NCBI GenBank assembly: GCA_035263125.1
Contig: DATFRP010000005.1
Location: forward strand, 1 to 7,779
Direction of reading: 5' to 3'
DNA length: 7,779 nt
Origin: Gp6-AA40 sp035263125
GTDB taxonomy: Bacteria > Acidobacteriota > Vicinamibacteria > Vicinamibacterales > UBA2999
The notes under the pieces are model-generated. The model was not told where the DNA came from, searched no databases, and was given only the letters and a program-made list of their open reading frames with translations. Positions 6,633 to 7,779 of this stretch are shown here, in pieces (positions within the stretch are counted from its first letter, which is position 1; each line of letters opens with the position of its first letter). The position numbers and the translations under genes are program-made.

Positions 6633-7739
6633 ACGTCTGTAAAACGGCAGTGGCACGACGCGAGCCTGCGAACGTCGACCGCGGATGTCGATCTCGATCT
6701 CGCCGCCGGATTCAGTCATGCCGGCAGGCACATAGGCCATGCCGATCGCCTTCTTGAGATACGGCGTCTGTGTCCCGCTCGTCACCGTGCCGACCTGCCG
6801 TCCATCCTTCATCACCGCATAGCCTTGTCGCGCAATGCCGCGGTCGATGACTTCAAAGCCGACGAGCTTCCGCGCGACGCCGGTGCTCTTCTGCTGCGAC
6901 AGCGCTTCGCGGCCGATGAACTCGGGCTTCTTCCACCCGATCGTCCATCCGAGATCGGCCTCCAGGACCGTGGTCGAATCGTCGATGTCGTTTCCGTACA
7001 GACGCATCGCCGCCTCGAGTCGCAGCGTGTCGCGCGCACCGAGTCCGCACGGGATAACATCGGCGTGTCGCCCCGAGTCGACCATGGCCTGCCAGACGCG
7101 ATCAGCCACGTTCGGCGGCACGAAGATCTCGAACCCATCTTCGCCCGTGTACCCGGTGCGCGAGATGGTTACCCGGGCACCGGCGACCTCGCCGTACGAG
7201 AACCAGTAGTAGCGAAGCTGCTCGAGATCCACGGCTGTCAACGGCTGCAGCGTCGATAGAGCGGCCGGACCCTGGATCGCGATCAACGCGTATCGGCTGC
7301 TGCTGTCGATGACCGCCGCATCACCGACGGCTTTGATCTGTTCGCTGATCCAGGCGTAGTCTTTCGACGTATTCGCCGCATTGACCACCAGCATGAAGTG
7401 ACTCGGCGCCATGCGATAGACGAGCATGTCGTCGACGAAAGTGCCTTGCGGCGTCAGCAGCCCCGCGTAATGGGCCTGGCCAACGGCCAGCCGACTCGCG
7501 TCGTTGCTGGAGATCTGCTGGACGGCCGCGAGCGCGTTCTTCCCGGCGATCTCGATTTCACCCATGTGGCTGACATCGAAGATGCCCGCCCTGGTCCGCA
7601 CCGCGAGGTGCTCGTTGCTGATGCCCGAGTACTCGACTGGCATCTCCCATCCGGCGTACGGGACCATCCTGGCTTTCGACGCGAGATGACGAGCGTGCAA
7701 CGGGGTCTTGCGGAGGGCGGCGGCAGCCGTGTCAGTCAT
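6585..7739 (-). CDS. gcvT: aminomethyltransferase, glycine cleavage T protein
   Basis: The T protein takes the aminomethyl group from GcvH, releases ammonia and forms 5,10-methylene-tetrahydrofolate. The 384-residue product has the GcvT fold throughout: KTPLHARHLASKARMVPYAGWEMPVEY (11-37), IFDVSHMGEIEI (53-64), the folate-site DD pair in TFVDDMLVYR (100-109), SRTGYTGEDGFEIF (193-206), LGARDTLRLEAAMRLYG (233-249), LGWTIGWKK (263-271) and a typical C-terminal PLPFYRR (363-369). Homologues usually stop near this point (about 360-375 residues). Here a 15-residue tail from V370 to K384 is encoded by the inverted repeat at 6569-6632, so the natural stop was probably lost to an insertion. The core enzyme is intact and the tail is expected to be tolerated. 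ATG at 7739 is the first start in frame, with no strong ribosome site. It is the first visible gene of the minus-strand cluster. Confidence 0.98.
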   Translation of the reverse strand: MTDTAAAALRKTPLHARHLASKARMVPYAGWEMPVEYSGISNEHLAVRTRAGIFDVSHMGEIEIAGKNALAAVQQISSNDASRLAVGQAHYAGLLTPQGTFVDDMLVYRMAPSHFMLVVNAANTSKDYAWISEQIKAVGDAAVIDSSSRYALIAIQGPAALSTLQPLTAVDLEQLRYYWFSYGEVAGARVTISRTGYTGEDGFEIFVPPNVADRVWQAMVDSGRHADVIPCGLGARDTLRLEAAMRLYGNDIDDSTTVLEADLGWTIGWKKPEFIGREALSQQKSTGVARKLVGFEVIDRGIARQGYAVMKDGRQVGTVTSGTQTPYLKKAIGMAYVPAGMTESGGEIEIDIRGRRSQARVVPLPFYRRVMGSGVISRESTAEK

Positions 7740-7779
7740 GGACGAACGAGTAGGCGTCTGGAAAGACCTGACGATGCGA
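7740..7779 (-). other. partial gcvT upstream region, nothing recognised
   Basis: Only 40 bases upstream of the gcvT ATG are in the window. I see no clear -10/-35 boxes, no strong Shine-Dalgarno and no diagnosable riboswitch core. The promoter and any glycine-responsive leader would lie beyond the window edge. Confidence 0.5.

Noticed and set aside
7740..7779. Tail of a glycine riboswitch
   Set aside because: A TCAGGT followed by CCAGAC loosely recalls the 3' side of a glycine aptamer, but 40 bases without the core or its pairing partner cannot support the call.
1..7779. A novel multi-gene system
   Set aside because: All six genes are well-known enzymes with intact motifs, and no gene of unknown function or extra long gap remains to host one.

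Overview
The window looks like ordinary chromosomal housekeeping DNA from a high-GC bacterium (roughly low sixties per cent GC by eye). Every long gene is a recognisable central-metabolism or RNA-modification enzyme. An Acidobacteriota-like source (Vicinamibacteria type) is my best guess, from protein style, gene tightness and the kind of intergenic repeats, but nothing here proves the lineage. I see no transposase, phage gene, CRISPR array, tRNA or rRNA, and no evidence of an undescribed multi-gene system.

Layout: bases 1-1240 on the plus strand hold the last ~412 codons of guaB (IMP dehydrogenase); its N-terminus lies outside the window. A 63-base convergent gap follows (1241-1303), filled by degenerate 7-base repeats. 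The rest is one minus-strand cluster, transcribed from right to left: gcvT (7739-6585), gcvH (6559-6182), gcvP (6178-3290), a bifunctional NAD(P)H-hydrate repair enzyme nnr (3288-1720) and tsaE (1723-1304). The junctions are 25 bases, 3 bases, 1 base and a 4-base overlap, so the five genes very probably form one transcript. Only 40 bases upstream of gcvT are visible, so its promoter and any leader regulator are outside.

How the genes work together: GcvT, GcvH and GcvP are the T, H and P proteins of the glycine cleavage system. It splits glycine into CO2, ammonia and 5,10-methylene-tetrahydrofolate and passes electrons to NAD+ through the L protein, which is not encoded here. Nnr repairs hydrated NAD(P)H. 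TsaE is the ATPase of the bacterial t6A tRNA-modification machinery; nnr and tsaE are frequent neighbours in bacteria. guaB makes XMP for guanine nucleotides and is on the opposite strand.

The most notable non-gene feature is a perfect 26-base inverted repeat with a 12-base loop (6569-6632) at the gcvT-gcvH junction. It encodes the last 15 residues and the stop codon of GcvT, beyond where the conserved GcvT C-terminus normally finishes, and it ends directly against the gcvH Shine-Dalgarno sequence. It looks like an inserted REP- or MITE-like palindromic element. Together with the heptamer array between guaB and tsaE, it is the main thing worth a second look.
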